Program-made: the position numbers and the translations under genes | Part shown: positions 8,415 to 16,233 of the stretch, piece after piece | Layout: every line of letters starts with the position of its first letter | Numbering within the stretch: position 1 is the first letter of the stretch | Origin: JACJYC01 sp964558465 | Lineage (GTDB): Bacteria > Bacteroidota > Bacteroidia > Chitinophagales > Saprospiraceae | Length of the DNA stretch: 22,171 bases | Reading direction: 5' to 3' | NCBI GenBank assembly: GCA_964558465.1 | Contig: CAZLEF010000104.1 | Span: forward strand, 1-22,171 | Notes under the pieces: model-generated | Database searches by the model: none | What the model saw: only the letters and a program-made list of their open reading frames with translations | Told to the model about the DNA's origin: nothing

Positions 8415-10418
8415 TCAATCCTTGACAATCTCTCTGAACCTTCTTTTGCCAAATGCATAATACAGGCAAACCACGCTGCCATTCAGGAGGCCCTTCCTGT
8501 TTGGAGTTGCTCCTTCACGGAGTTTCTCCACCAGAAGGGCATACCGCCTGCGTTTTTTCCAGGTATCCGGCAGTTGCCGGTAAAAGCTTCCGTGCGCCCG
8601 GATAATGGACCAGATATGCTGAAATTTGCCCTGGCTCAGGAATAACAACCCTGCAATACCGTCCAGCAACAGGCGGCAGGGCAACAGCCAGATCAGTTTG
8701 GCAACAGATTCATTTTTAAACGAGGTGAACAGGGTATTTCTGAAGTTCAGGTAAGCTTTCCGGGGGGTTTCGTAGGCAAGGGTGCCCCCTCCGACATGAT
8801 AGACGACGGATTGCGGGAACACCATAACTTTGTACCCGGCCCTTTTCAGCCTCCAGCAGAGGTCGATTTCCTCAGCATGCGCAAAATAGCCGGGATCGAA
8901 CCCGCCGATGCGGTGGAAAAGATCTGCCCTGACAAACATGGCGGCTCCGCTGGCCCAAAAAATTTCAGCCGGAGCGTCGTATTGTCCCTGGTCTGTTTCC
9001 GTTTCCGCAAAAATCCGTCCGCGGCAAAACGGATATCCCAGATAATCGAGCCACCCCCCTGCCGCACCCGCATATTCAAACCGGTTGCGCTGTTTAAAAT
9101 CCAGGATTTTGGGTTGGGCTGCTGCAATCTTCCGGTCTTTCTCCATGGCCTGGATCGAGGGCTCCAACCAACCAGGGGTCACCTCTATATCTGAATTCAG
9201 CAAGACATAATAATCTGCATCCAGCCCCTCCAGGGCCCGGTTGTACCCGTCGGCAAAACCGAAGTTGGCGCCCAGGTTTCGCTGTCTGATCTCAGGATAA
9301 TGGCTGGAGAGCCACGAAAGGCTATCATCGGTCGAACCGTTGTCGGCAATATGGACAACCGCTTTTTCTCCACAATTCCGGATTACTCCTGGTAGAAATT
9401 TTTCCAGCCAGGAACGTCCATTATAATTCAGAATGACAACCGCTACTTCCGGCCATGCTTCCTTTTTAACCGTGAACCGGGGGCGATACCGCGCCAAAAC
9501 GGCTTCCACCTGTTCTTTATCCCGCGCCAACTGACTTTTCAGGCTATCCAGGCTATCCATTCTGGCATCGCTGCGAATAAATCCGAGCAAGTCAACCCTG
9601 ATCGACTGGCCGTAAATATCTTTTTCGAAACTGAAGATATTCACTTCTATCCGCCTTTCATCCTTACCAGGAAGGGAGGGCCGGTTGCCGATGTACAACA
9701 TTCCCTCGAATTCCTCTTCTTCCACATATACCCGGACCGCATAAATTCCGTCGGCCGGTATTAATTTATTTTTGCCTTCAATTTCAATATTGGCAGTTGG
9801 GAAGCCCAGCCTGGCGCCGATCTTTTCACCATGCACGACCTTTCCGGTCAGAGAATAAGGCCTGCCGAGCAATTTATTGGCGCCCGCGATATCCGCGTTC
9901 AGGATGGATTTCCGGATCTTGGTGGAGCTGATCGCAATTTCGTCCGTTTCCCGGGCTTCGATCTCGACCACTTCGTATCCGGCGTCTTTGCCGTGCCACC
10001 GGAGGAATTGGATATCCCCCTGCCTGTTCAGCCCAAAACGGTGGTCGTAACCGATAACGATATACCGGGGATGGAATTTGCCGACCAGAAAGGTATGAAT
10101 GTATTCATCCGCGCTCAATTGGGAAAATTCAACGGAGAAGGGGACAACCACCAGATTGTCAATACCACAACCTTCAATCAGGCTGATCTTCTCTTCCCGG
10201 GTGGTCAGCAGTTTGACGGATTCATCCTGGGGATAGATCACCTGACGAGGGTGTGGATGAAAGGTGATGACCACACTTTCACCGCCCGTTTTGAGCGCCA
10301 GCCTCCTGAGCTTCTCAAAAATTGCCTGATGCCCCAGATGAACGCCGTCAAATGAACCGATCGTGATAACGGCCTCCCTGAACCGGGGCAAAGATTGCAA
10401 ATCGGTAAACACTCTCAT
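8415..10418 (-). CDS. ribF: Fusion: bifunctional riboflavin kinase/FAD synthetase (RibF) + family 2 glycosyltransferase
   Basis: One 667-residue frame holds two complete proteins. Residues 1-312 are RibF, which makes FMN from riboflavin and FAD from FMN: the nucleotidyltransferase motifs are GSFDGVHLGH (21-30), GYDHRFG (123-129) and ISSTKIR (163-169), and the kinase module has GFPTANI (205-211), DGIYAVRV and the Glu of RRIEVNIF. Residues 324-667 are a GT2 of the rhamnosyltransferase-like type: VVILNYNG, IADNGSTDD, NFGFADGYN, the DxD-like NSD (408-410), and AHAEEIDLCWR (acid/base region near 516-519), plus a C-terminal hydrophobic stretch (573-595). The linker (about 311-323) contains no Met and no GTG, and the last in-frame ATG before it (Met287) is inside RibF, so a separate GT start is not visible. 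The start matches RibF homologues. It is divergent from mrp. Acceptor sugar and localisation are unknown. Confidence 0.88.
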   Translation of the reverse strand: MRVFTDLQSLPRFREAVITIGSFDGVHLGHQAIFEKLRRLALKTGGESVVITFHPHPRQVIYPQDESVKLLTTREEKISLIEGCGIDNLVVVPFSVEFSQLSADEYIHTFLVGKFHPRYIVIGYDHRFGLNRQGDIQFLRWHGKDAGYEVVEIEARETDEIAISSTKIRKSILNADIAGANKLLGRPYSLTGKVVHGEKIGARLGFPTANIEIEGKNKLIPADGIYAVRVYVEEEEFEGMLYIGNRPSLPGKDERRIEVNIFSFEKDIYGQSIRVDLLGFIRSDARMDSLDSLKSQLARDKEQVEAVLARYRPRFTVKKEAWPEVAVVILNYNGRSWLEKFLPGVIRNCGEKAVVHIADNGSTDDSLSWLSSHYPEIRQRNLGANFGFADGYNRALEGLDADYYVLLNSDIEVTPGWLEPSIQAMEKDRKIAAAQPKILDFKQRNRFEYAGAAGGWLDYLGYPFCRGRIFAETETDQGQYDAPAEIFWASGAAMFVRADLFHRIGGFDPGYFAHAEEIDLCWRLKRAGYKVMVFPQSVVYHVGGGTLAYETPRKAYLNFRNTLFTSFKNESVAKLIWLLPCRLLLDGIAGLLFLSQGKFQHIWSIIRAHGSFYRQLPDTWKKRRRYALLVEKLREGATPNRKGLLNGSVVCLYYAFGKRRFREIVKD

Positions 10419-10425
10419 GACGCTG

Positions 10426-10433
10426 CAAAAGTA
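10426..10433 (-). promoter_or_regulatory. Bacteroidota-type -7 box for the ribF-GT fusion gene
   Basis: On the minus strand the bases read TACTTTTG followed by CA, a full match to TAnnTTTG. Only 7 bases separate the box from the ATG at 10418, so the transcript would have a leader of a few bases at most. No clear TTG is seen at the -33 spacing. Confidence 0.45.
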
Positions 10434-10446
10434 GTTTTTTTGGTTG

Positions 10447-10454
10447 TAACTTTA
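10447..10454 (+). promoter_or_regulatory. Possible -7 box for mrp
   Basis: TAACTTTA differs from TAnnTTTG in the last base and lies 21 bases before the mrp ATG. It is only 13 bp from the opposing box for the ribF fusion, so the two promoters would overlap. No -33 element is evident. Confidence 0.3.
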
Positions 10455-10475
10455 CCGCTTAAAAGTTCAACAAGC

Positions 10476-11573
10476 ATGATCGACAAATCAGAAATAGCTA
10501 AAGCATTAAGCAAAGTAACGGATCCCAACACCGGACAGGACCTGGTCTCTGCCATGCTGGTCAGCGATCTGGCTGTAGAGGGAAATAACGTTAATATTAC
10601 ACTTGAATTGCCTGCCGCAAGCAACAATTACAAGAGTGATCTTTCCTTTGCAGTCATGCAAACCATCCAGACCATCTATCCGGATGCCGAGGTGAACGTT
10701 CATACCGTTTCCAGAACGCCCCAATCTACACAGGAATCTGCTCCGGAGGTCCTGCCCCAGGTGAAAAACATCATTGCGGTGGCTTCCGGCAAGGGCGGCG
10801 TAGGCAAATCCACGGTTTCCGTCAATCTGGCGCTCGGATTAAAACAGGCGGGCGCCAAAGTTGGCATTCTGGATGCCGATCTGTACGGCCCTTCCCTTCC
10901 AACCATGCTCGGGCTACAGGGTCAGCGGCCCAAAGTTGAAAATGTCGGGAACCAACCCAAGATCATTCCTTTACAAGCCTACGGAATGCCGGTTATTTCC
11001 ATCGGTTTCATCATCGAACCCGAACAAGCTGTTGTGCTGCGGGGGCCCAGGCTTTCCGGCATCATCAAACAATTTGTCAACGACTGTGTCTGGCCTGAAC
11101 TGGATTTTCTGATCGTCGACCTGCCGCCGGGTACGGGCGATATTCAGCTCACCCTCGTGCAAACGGTTCCGCTGACCGGCGTGGTCATGGTCACTACCCC
11201 TCAGGAGGTGGCCGTCGTCGACGCCGTCAAGGCAATGAATATGTTTTTTCTGCCTCAGGTCAATGTGCCGATCCTGGGCGTAGTGGAGAATATGTCCTGG
11301 TTCACTCCCGCAGAATTACCGGAAAACAAATATTATTTATTTGGCCAGGGCGGCGGAAAAAAACTCGCCAGGATGGGCAACACGGTGTTATTGGGGCAGA
11401 TTCCGCTGGTGCAGGGCATCCGCGAAGGCGGCGACAGCGGCAAACCTGCCATTTTGGAAGATCCGCAAGGGCCTGTCAGCCAGGCGTTGCTGGAAACCTC
11501 CCGGAATGTGATGAAACAAGTGGCTTTACGACGTGAAATGCTGGGCCCTACCCGGCGGACGGAGATGAGTTGA
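10476..11573 (+). CDS. mrp: Mrp/NBP35/ApbC-family iron-sulfur carrier ATPase
   Basis: P-loop ATPase thought to carry and deliver Fe-S clusters to apoproteins. The 365-residue product has an N-terminal MIP18/DUF59 domain (residues 1-75, with SKVTDPNTGQDLV), a deviant Walker A motif GKGGVGKST (105-113), DADLYGPSLPTM, LIVDLPPGTGD (Walker B region) and ENMSWF (271-276). The CxxC that normally follows ENM in Mrp is absent; the sequence reads TPAELPENKYYLFG instead, a version I associate with Bacteroidota. ATG 10476 is chosen because it matches the start of homologues and avoids running back into the divergent ribF gene, which the longer TTG-started frame would do. It converges on the thioredoxin-like gene across a palindromic gap. 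Confidence 0.93.
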   Translation: MIDKSEIAKALSKVTDPNTGQDLVSAMLVSDLAVEGNNVNITLELPAASNNYKSDLSFAVMQTIQTIYPDAEVNVHTVSRTPQSTQESAPEVLPQVKNIIAVASGKGGVGKSTVSVNLALGLKQAGAKVGILDADLYGPSLPTMLGLQGQRPKVENVGNQPKIIPLQAYGMPVISIGFIIEPEQAVVLRGPRLSGIIKQFVNDCVWPELDFLIVDLPPGTGDIQLTLVQTVPLTGVVMVTTPQEVAVVDAVKAMNMFFLPQVNVPILGVVENMSWFTPAELPENKYYLFGQGGGKKLARMGNTVLLGQIPLVQGIREGGDSGKPAILEDPQGPVSQALLETSRNVMKQVALRREMLGPTRRTEMS

Positions 11574-11698
11574 TGACTTGGTGATCGGGTGATTGGGTGA
11601 CTTGGTGACTGGGTGATCGGGTGAATGGGAGACTTGGTGAGAGCGGATCTCCCCCTCACCAAGTCTCCAAGTCTCCAAGCCTTCAAATCACCAAGTCA
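11574..11698. repeat. Gap-filling imperfect palindrome made of 8-bp repeats, between two convergent genes
   Basis: The gap between the mrp stop (11571-11573) and the thioredoxin-like gene stop (11700-11702) is filled by this element. The left half is an array of 8-bp units such as GACTTGGT, GATCGGGT, GATTGGGT and GACTGGGT; the right half is made of the reverse complement (CACCAAGT, CTCCAAGT). The outer arms TGACTTGGTGAT (11574-11585) and ATCACCAAGTCA (11687-11698) are perfect inverted repeats, as are the inner arms GGAGACTTGGTGAG (11628-11641) and CTCACCAAGTCTCC (11655-11668), with a 13-base loop. It could act as a terminator in both directions, but there is no T-run. Confidence 0.85.
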
Positions 11699-11699
11699 C

Positions 11700-13133
11700 C
11701 TAATTACTCCCGTCCGTTTTCTCCTTTTCTTTCAGCTCGAGGATCTTGTTCATGACCTCTTCGAGTTGTTCGGCGCCGATTCGTTTGGTGAGAATTTCCT
11801 TTTTTCTGTCGAGCAGGTAGATCTGGGGCGTGGTCTGGATATCATAAAGCTGGGCATACCTGGAACGTCCGGTGGGGTCGACGGCGTGTATCCAGTCCTG
11901 GATGCCGTTTTCATCGATATAATCCCAGCAAGCCGGGATCTCGTCCTTGTATTTTGCACAAACGGCGATGATCCGGACCCCCTTATCCTTGAATTTTTCG
12001 TAAAATTCTTTCAGGACCGGCGTTGATTTCTTGCAATGACCGCAATCATAGCGCCAGAAATAAAGCAGGGTATACTCCGAATCAATGCCGTGCAGGGATA
12101 CGGGGCTTCCGTCCCTGGTCTGGAGTTTGATATCGGGGGCGATCTTGCCGACCAGCAAGGGCCGCAAGGTATTTGCGTTGTCAACAATTTTTTTCAGTTG
12201 TTCCGCTTCGGTCCATGGGGCAAGGCCTTTTGCATAATAATTATCGACCAGGTGCACATAGACTGCATCCATGCCCACCAGTTTGGATTTGGCGAAAAAA
12301 TTCAGGAAATGGATGAGGTAATACCGGAAAGACTCCTCTGTTTTCAGCATGGGTTTCAACACCTGATCAATGGATAATGAAATGGTGTCCGGATGCTGTA
12401 CGACCATCTTGTTGACAAAATGGTCGATCCGCTGAAACAAAAAGGGGGTGCGCAGCATCCTCGGGTCGGACAGATCCAGGTTATCGAAATAATGGTGCTG
12501 GGTATACCTCCATTGCCGGATCTTCAATTCATCTCCTTCCCCTTTAAATTCCGGCATGTCGATCGGAAGGTTGGCCCGGATAATGGCCGCGGTCAGGGTT
12601 TTGGGGTTTTCGGTCAGGATCTTTTTTTGAAAGGCGCCCACTTCTTCGTTCAGTTGGTCAAACTGAGCCTGGAGTTTTTCCTGTTTTTTCGGGTCCTCTT
12701 TAGCGGCATCGATCCCGGCTTTCAGGTCGTCGGCAATTGGCCTTTTTTCGTCCAGGTACCGTAAGTAGCTAAAAAACAGCTCATTGTCCAGGGAACCGGT
12801 GACCTTCATGTTTTCGTTCGGTTTTTCCCTGGTCGTTTTCAATTGAAACCGCTGGTTACCCTCATCGATGAGGAGCTGGAAAAAATCGTTGTTGGGTTTC
12901 ATCACAACGAGATAGACGCCCCCGGGCAGGGGTTCTGTTCCCTGAAAGGTAAAAAACCCGTCCGCGCCGATCTGTACGGTATCTTTAATATACTGTTTAT
13001 CCCCGTAATAATATGCCAGGTAAATTTCGTTTTCCGCGTATCCGGCCACATTGACTTTGATCTCATACCCTTGCGACCAGGCAAAGTGGGTTAAAAAGAA
13101 AAGGCTGGAAAGAGAGCAGAAAAACTTTGTCAT
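11700..13133 (-). CDS. Secreted thioredoxin-like (TlpA/AhpC-TSA type) protein with DUF4369-like N-terminus
   Basis: Probably a periplasmic or envelope thiol-disulfide oxidoreductase. The 477-residue protein begins with a signal peptide (MTKFFCSLSSLFFLTHFAWSQ). Residues about 22-115 resemble the beta-rich DUF4369 domain common at the N-terminus of Bacteroidota thioredoxins. A helical middle of about 200 residues follows, then a thioredoxin fold from about residue 326 with the redox centre CGHC (Cys364, Cys367) in YFWRYDCGHCKKS and the cis-proline Pro436 in TTPQIYLLD. The charged tail ends at residue 477. Spacing from the coiled-coil gene upstream is 112 bp and includes a promoter-like box, so it is probably transcribed on its own. 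The redox partner and substrate cannot be told from the sequence. Confidence 0.88.
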   Translation of the reverse strand: MTKFFCSLSSLFFLTHFAWSQGYEIKVNVAGYAENEIYLAYYYGDKQYIKDTVQIGADGFFTFQGTEPLPGGVYLVVMKPNNDFFQLLIDEGNQRFQLKTTREKPNENMKVTGSLDNELFFSYLRYLDEKRPIADDLKAGIDAAKEDPKKQEKLQAQFDQLNEEVGAFQKKILTENPKTLTAAIIRANLPIDMPEFKGEGDELKIRQWRYTQHHYFDNLDLSDPRMLRTPFLFQRIDHFVNKMVVQHPDTISLSIDQVLKPMLKTEESFRYYLIHFLNFFAKSKLVGMDAVYVHLVDNYYAKGLAPWTEAEQLKKIVDNANTLRPLLVGKIAPDIKLQTRDGSPVSLHGIDSEYTLLYFWRYDCGHCKKSTPVLKEFYEKFKDKGVRIIAVCAKYKDEIPACWDYIDENGIQDWIHAVDPTGRSRYAQLYDIQTTPQIYLLDRKKEILTKRIGAEQLEEVMNKILELKEKEKTDGSN

Positions 13134-13153
13134 ACCAAAAGGATTTAAAGCGG

Positions 13154-13161
13154 CAAAAATA
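13154..13161 (-). promoter_or_regulatory. Bacteroidota-type -7 box for the thioredoxin-like gene
   Basis: The minus strand reads TATTTTTG followed by CCGC, matching TAnnTTTG, 20 bases before the ATG at 13133. No TTG is found at the usual -33 spacing; instead the dyad at 13180-13195 lies there. Confidence 0.45.
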
Positions 13162-13179
13162 AGACCTTCTTCTCAATTC

Positions 13180-13195
13180 TGACGACCGGGCGTCA
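13180..13195. promoter_or_regulatory. 16-bp dyad, possible operator upstream of the thioredoxin-like gene
   Basis: TGACGaCCGGgCGTCA is symmetrical except for one position per half (shown in lower case). It lies 18 bp upstream of the -7 box, over the expected -33 region, where a bound regulator would affect transcription. It is not followed by Ts on either strand in a way that would make it a terminator. The same 112-bp gap also contains an AT-rich palindrome, TAACAAAATTTTATTA, at 13211-13226. Confidence 0.3.
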
Positions 13196-13245
13196 AAAAG
13201 GAAACGGTATTAACAAAATTTTATTACTTGTGCGGGAGGCCGGGT

Positions 13246-16233
13246 TCAATTTCCGCTGCCGTTTTTCTTTTTGTCCAGTTCGGCCTGAAGGCGTTGCAAT
13301 TCGAGTTCTGTGCTTTTGATTTTAGCCTGCAGTTCGGACAGTTTTTTGGCCGCCTCGTCGTTGGATCGTTCAATTTCCTTGCGTTTAGCCAGGGCTTTTT
13401 CCTGTTCGGCGGAGATCTGCGATGCGGTTTCGGATTTGATTTTGGTAATTTGTTCGTTGGCTTGCTGCCTGGCCTGATAAATTTCGTCGGCAGCCTCTTT
13501 TTTAGCCTTACTGACCTCTTCCATCATTTTAGTCCGTTCGGATTCGGCTTCCGCCAGGATCACTTTTTTCTTGTTTTCGGTCTCCTGTCTGGCGGCCAGT
13601 ATGGCTGTCTGGCCCTGTTCACGCACGGCTGCAACATCCAGTTTGGTTTGTTCTTCAGCCTGTCGCACCTCCTGGGCCAGTTCGAGTTTGCGTTTATCGG
13701 CTTCCTGTTTGGCCAATGCGATGGCTTCGGTGGCCTGCCGGCGGATTGCGCCCACTTCAAGGGCAGCCCTTTCCTGGTTTTCGGCAATGGCTTTTGCTGC
13801 ATCCTCTTTGGCTTTCAACACTTCCAGCGCCTGCACTTCTTTTTCTTTGGCAGCGGATTCGCGGGCTGTTTTGACAGCGTTGGCTGTTTCTTCGCGAATT
13901 GCTGCGAGTTCGACTGCGGCCCGGTCTTTGGCTGCGGCCACGTCGTTGGCTGCGGCCTGCCTTTCTGCTGCGCCGGACTCCCTGGCTTTTTTAACAAGGT
14001 CGGCTTCTTCCTGCCGGGTTTTTGAAATGGTTTCAGCAGCTATTTTTTTGGCTTCTGCTATCTGCTGGGCAGCGGTTTCTTTGGCCCTCACTTCCTGTTC
14101 CCTGGCTTCAGCGATAGACCTGGCGACGGCCTCCCGGGTGGCGGTCAGTTCCTGGGCGGCCCGATCCCGGGCGGCCTTGACCTCCTCGGCGGTCAGATTA
14201 ACGATTTCCTTTTCCTTCGCTTTCGCATCGGCAACCGATCTGGCGGCCTCTTCCTGGATCTGTTTGATTTTTTCTTCTGCAGTTTGTTTGGAGGCAGCCA
14301 CCTCTTTGGCATAATCTTCTTTGGCTTTGTCGGCGGTCTGGTTGGCTTGTTGCACCAATGCGGCGGCGGTTTCCTTGGCTTTCAGGATCTCCTCTTCGGC
14401 CCGTTGGCGGGCGGCCTGGACCTCTTTGGCGGAGGTTTGCTGGATCTCTTCCTTTTGTTTTTGGGCGACTGCGAGGTTTTGCTGCAATTCGGTCTGAATG
14501 CGGTTCAGTTCTTCTTCGGCTTTTTTGCGTGCCTGAATTACCTGTTCTGCCAGCGCGGTTTGTTCGGTTTTTGCCCGGTCTCTGGCTTCCTGCACTTTAG
14601 CGGCCTCTTCCTGGTTAATCTGAGCGATGGTAGCGAAAGCCCGTTCCCTGGCGGCAGCCACATCGGCGGCGGCGGCGGCTTTTTCCTGTTCGGATTGTGT
14701 TTTAATATCAACGCTCAGTTGGGCTGCTTTTTCTTTTTCGGACAGGATCTGGTCGCGCACCAGTTTGATCTCCTCTGCGGCCTTTTGGCGGGCTTGCGCC
14801 ACTTCAATCGCTGCGGTTTCTTTTTCTTTTGCCACATTTTCACGAGTTTCCGCAATTTCAGACGACGCCCGTTCTTTGGTCAGGGCAACCTCTTCAGCCG
14901 ATTTCCTTCTGGATTCAGCTACCTCTTGTGCGGCTTTTTCTTTTTCCAATACTGCGTTTTCCCGGATTCGCCCCATTTCGGCAGCCGTTTCTTCCTGGAT
15001 TTTCAGGATTTGTTCTGCTGCGGTTTGTTTGGTGGTCACTACATCCCCGACCGTTTTATCTTTTTCCTGATCGGCTTTTACCCTGGCTTCCTGTACCTGA
15101 TTGGCGGTTTCCTGGCGAATGCGCTGGATCTCGGTATTGGCAGTTTCGCGGGCGGAAGCCACTTCATCTGCGTATTCGAGTTTGGCCTGTTCCAGTTTTT
15201 CTTTGGAGGCTTTTAATTCCTGAGCGGCGCGTTCGCGGGCTGCCTGCACCTCCTGGGCGGATTCCAGTTGGGCTTTCTGGATAGCTTCCTCCGAACGTTT
15301 GCGGGCCTCGGCGACATCGAGGTTGATGCGTTCCATTTCCGATTCGGCCTTTGCCCTGGCCTCCTGAACCTTTTGTGCGGCAGCCTGGCTGGATTTTTCT
15401 ATTTCCTCCTGGGCTTTTTTTCTGGATTCCAGCACCTCATCGGCGTAGATCTTTTTTTGGCCGGCAGCCTGTTCGCGAGCGCTGGCGACATCCTCCTGGA
15501 TGGTCTGTTTGATCTGATTGGCGCGTTCCCTTTCGGCAGCAATTTCAGCTTTCAGTTTTTCTTTGGTTTCAGCCAATTCCCGGCGCAATCCCACCAATTC
15601 TTCATCTGTCATCTGGCTGGGGTCAATTTTACGGGCCGGCGCCGATGTGGTAGCGCTCACCGGTTTGGAGGGATCGGAAGGTTTGGCAGCAGAAGGCTCG
15701 GGCAAGGCCACTTCAACAACTTTCGATTTATCCAGTTTTTGATTGAAACAGATTGCCAATTGTTTAAATTCCGATTGGCGGCTGGTATTGATCGTAAATT
15801 TCCTCATTTCCTTGTTGATATTGTTTTTGATGTACAACACCAGAAGGTCGGAGGAAGCGAACCATTGAATCGCATTGAGGTCAAGCTGGATCATATTGGA
15901 GTGGACGGGTGTTGCCCGGTCCATGTTCATTTCTCCCATTTCGACAAAACGGAAACTGCGGCGGGTTTGGTGGATATCCAAAAAAATGAGCTCATCATCC
16001 TGGTTAAATTCAACACCTCCCACCGAGTAGATTTTCCCTGTAATCCCTTTATCGCTGCTCGCCAGCTCGATGGAATAACTATAATTGCCCCGGACAACCA
16101 GGGTTGCCTGGTGGGACCGCAGCAAATGAGCGCCACCGATGATCTTATCCTCCGCAATCAAGGCATCGCAAGATTGACCGTTACTTGAGGAAACAGCCCC
16201 GAAAAATAAAAGGAGGAAAATTGTCAATCTCAT
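13246..16233 (-). CDS. Large secreted coiled-coil rod protein (995 residues), function unknown
   Basis: I do not recognise a named family. A signal peptide (MRLTIFLLLFFGAVSSSNG) is followed by a domain of about 150 residues (21-175) that looks beta-rich, with Cys22 and Cys162 that could pair. A Pro/Ser/Thr/Ala linker (178-207) leads into continuous Ala/Glu/Lys/Arg/Gln-rich helix from about 208 to 989, ending in a short NGSGN tail. There is no membrane anchor and no visible type IX sorting domain. The helix is built of 11- and 7-residue blocks in a 40-residue period (see the repeat entry). At 1.5 angstrom rise per residue the rod would be over 100 nm if fully extended, longer than a normal periplasm is wide. 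The gene stands alone, 215 bp from pyrB and 112 bp before the thioredoxin-like gene. Neighbours give no clue to its role. Confidence 0.85.
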   Translation of the reverse strand: MRLTIFLLLFFGAVSSSNGQSCDALIAEDKIIGGAHLLRSHQATLVVRGNYSYSIELASSDKGITGKIYSVGGVEFNQDDELIFLDIHQTRRSFRFVEMGEMNMDRATPVHSNMIQLDLNAIQWFASSDLLVLYIKNNINKEMRKFTINTSRQSEFKQLAICFNQKLDKSKVVEVALPEPSAAKPSDPSKPVSATTSAPARKIDPSQMTDEELVGLRRELAETKEKLKAEIAAERERANQIKQTIQEDVASAREQAAGQKKIYADEVLESRKKAQEEIEKSSQAAAQKVQEARAKAESEMERINLDVAEARKRSEEAIQKAQLESAQEVQAARERAAQELKASKEKLEQAKLEYADEVASARETANTEIQRIRQETANQVQEARVKADQEKDKTVGDVVTTKQTAAEQILKIQEETAAEMGRIRENAVLEKEKAAQEVAESRRKSAEEVALTKERASSEIAETRENVAKEKETAAIEVAQARQKAAEEIKLVRDQILSEKEKAAQLSVDIKTQSEQEKAAAAADVAAARERAFATIAQINQEEAAKVQEARDRAKTEQTALAEQVIQARKKAEEELNRIQTELQQNLAVAQKQKEEIQQTSAKEVQAARQRAEEEILKAKETAAALVQQANQTADKAKEDYAKEVAASKQTAEEKIKQIQEEAARSVADAKAKEKEIVNLTAEEVKAARDRAAQELTATREAVARSIAEAREQEVRAKETAAQQIAEAKKIAAETISKTRQEEADLVKKARESGAAERQAAANDVAAAKDRAAVELAAIREETANAVKTARESAAKEKEVQALEVLKAKEDAAKAIAENQERAALEVGAIRRQATEAIALAKQEADKRKLELAQEVRQAEEQTKLDVAAVREQGQTAILAARQETENKKKVILAEAESERTKMMEEVSKAKKEAADEIYQARQQANEQITKIKSETASQISAEQEKALAKRKEIERSNDEAAKKLSELQAKIKSTELELQRLQAELDKKKNGSGN
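13429..15489 (-). repeat. 40-residue (120-bp) periodic coiled-coil repeat within the 995-residue gene
   Basis: Hand alignment divides residues 249-935 into 11-residue blocks of the type V-x-x-A-R-x-x-A-x-x-E, with a 7-residue block like K-E-x-A-A-x-E after every third. Full units begin at residues 267, 307, 358, 398, 438, 478, 525, 565, 605, 645, 685, 725, 765, 805, 856 and 896. Twelve of the fifteen steps are exactly 40 residues; the others are 51, 47 and 51, i.e. 40 plus one extra 11- or 7-residue block. The copies are diverged in DNA sequence, so this is an old, structurally maintained repeat. Confidence 0.85.

Noticed and set aside
9450..9490. Frameshift or lost stop creating an artificial RibF-GT fusion
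   Set aside because: The frame is continuous with normal codons on both sides, and no separate start codon for the glycosyltransferase is present. It cannot be excluded without reads, so the check is listed under findings.
13228..16188. Long plus-strand open frames rich in Phe, Gly, Leu and Ala opposite the coiled-coil gene
   Set aside because: They mirror the Ala/Glu/Lys/Gln codons of the minus-strand repeat and break at arbitrary points; the composition is an artefact of the repeat.
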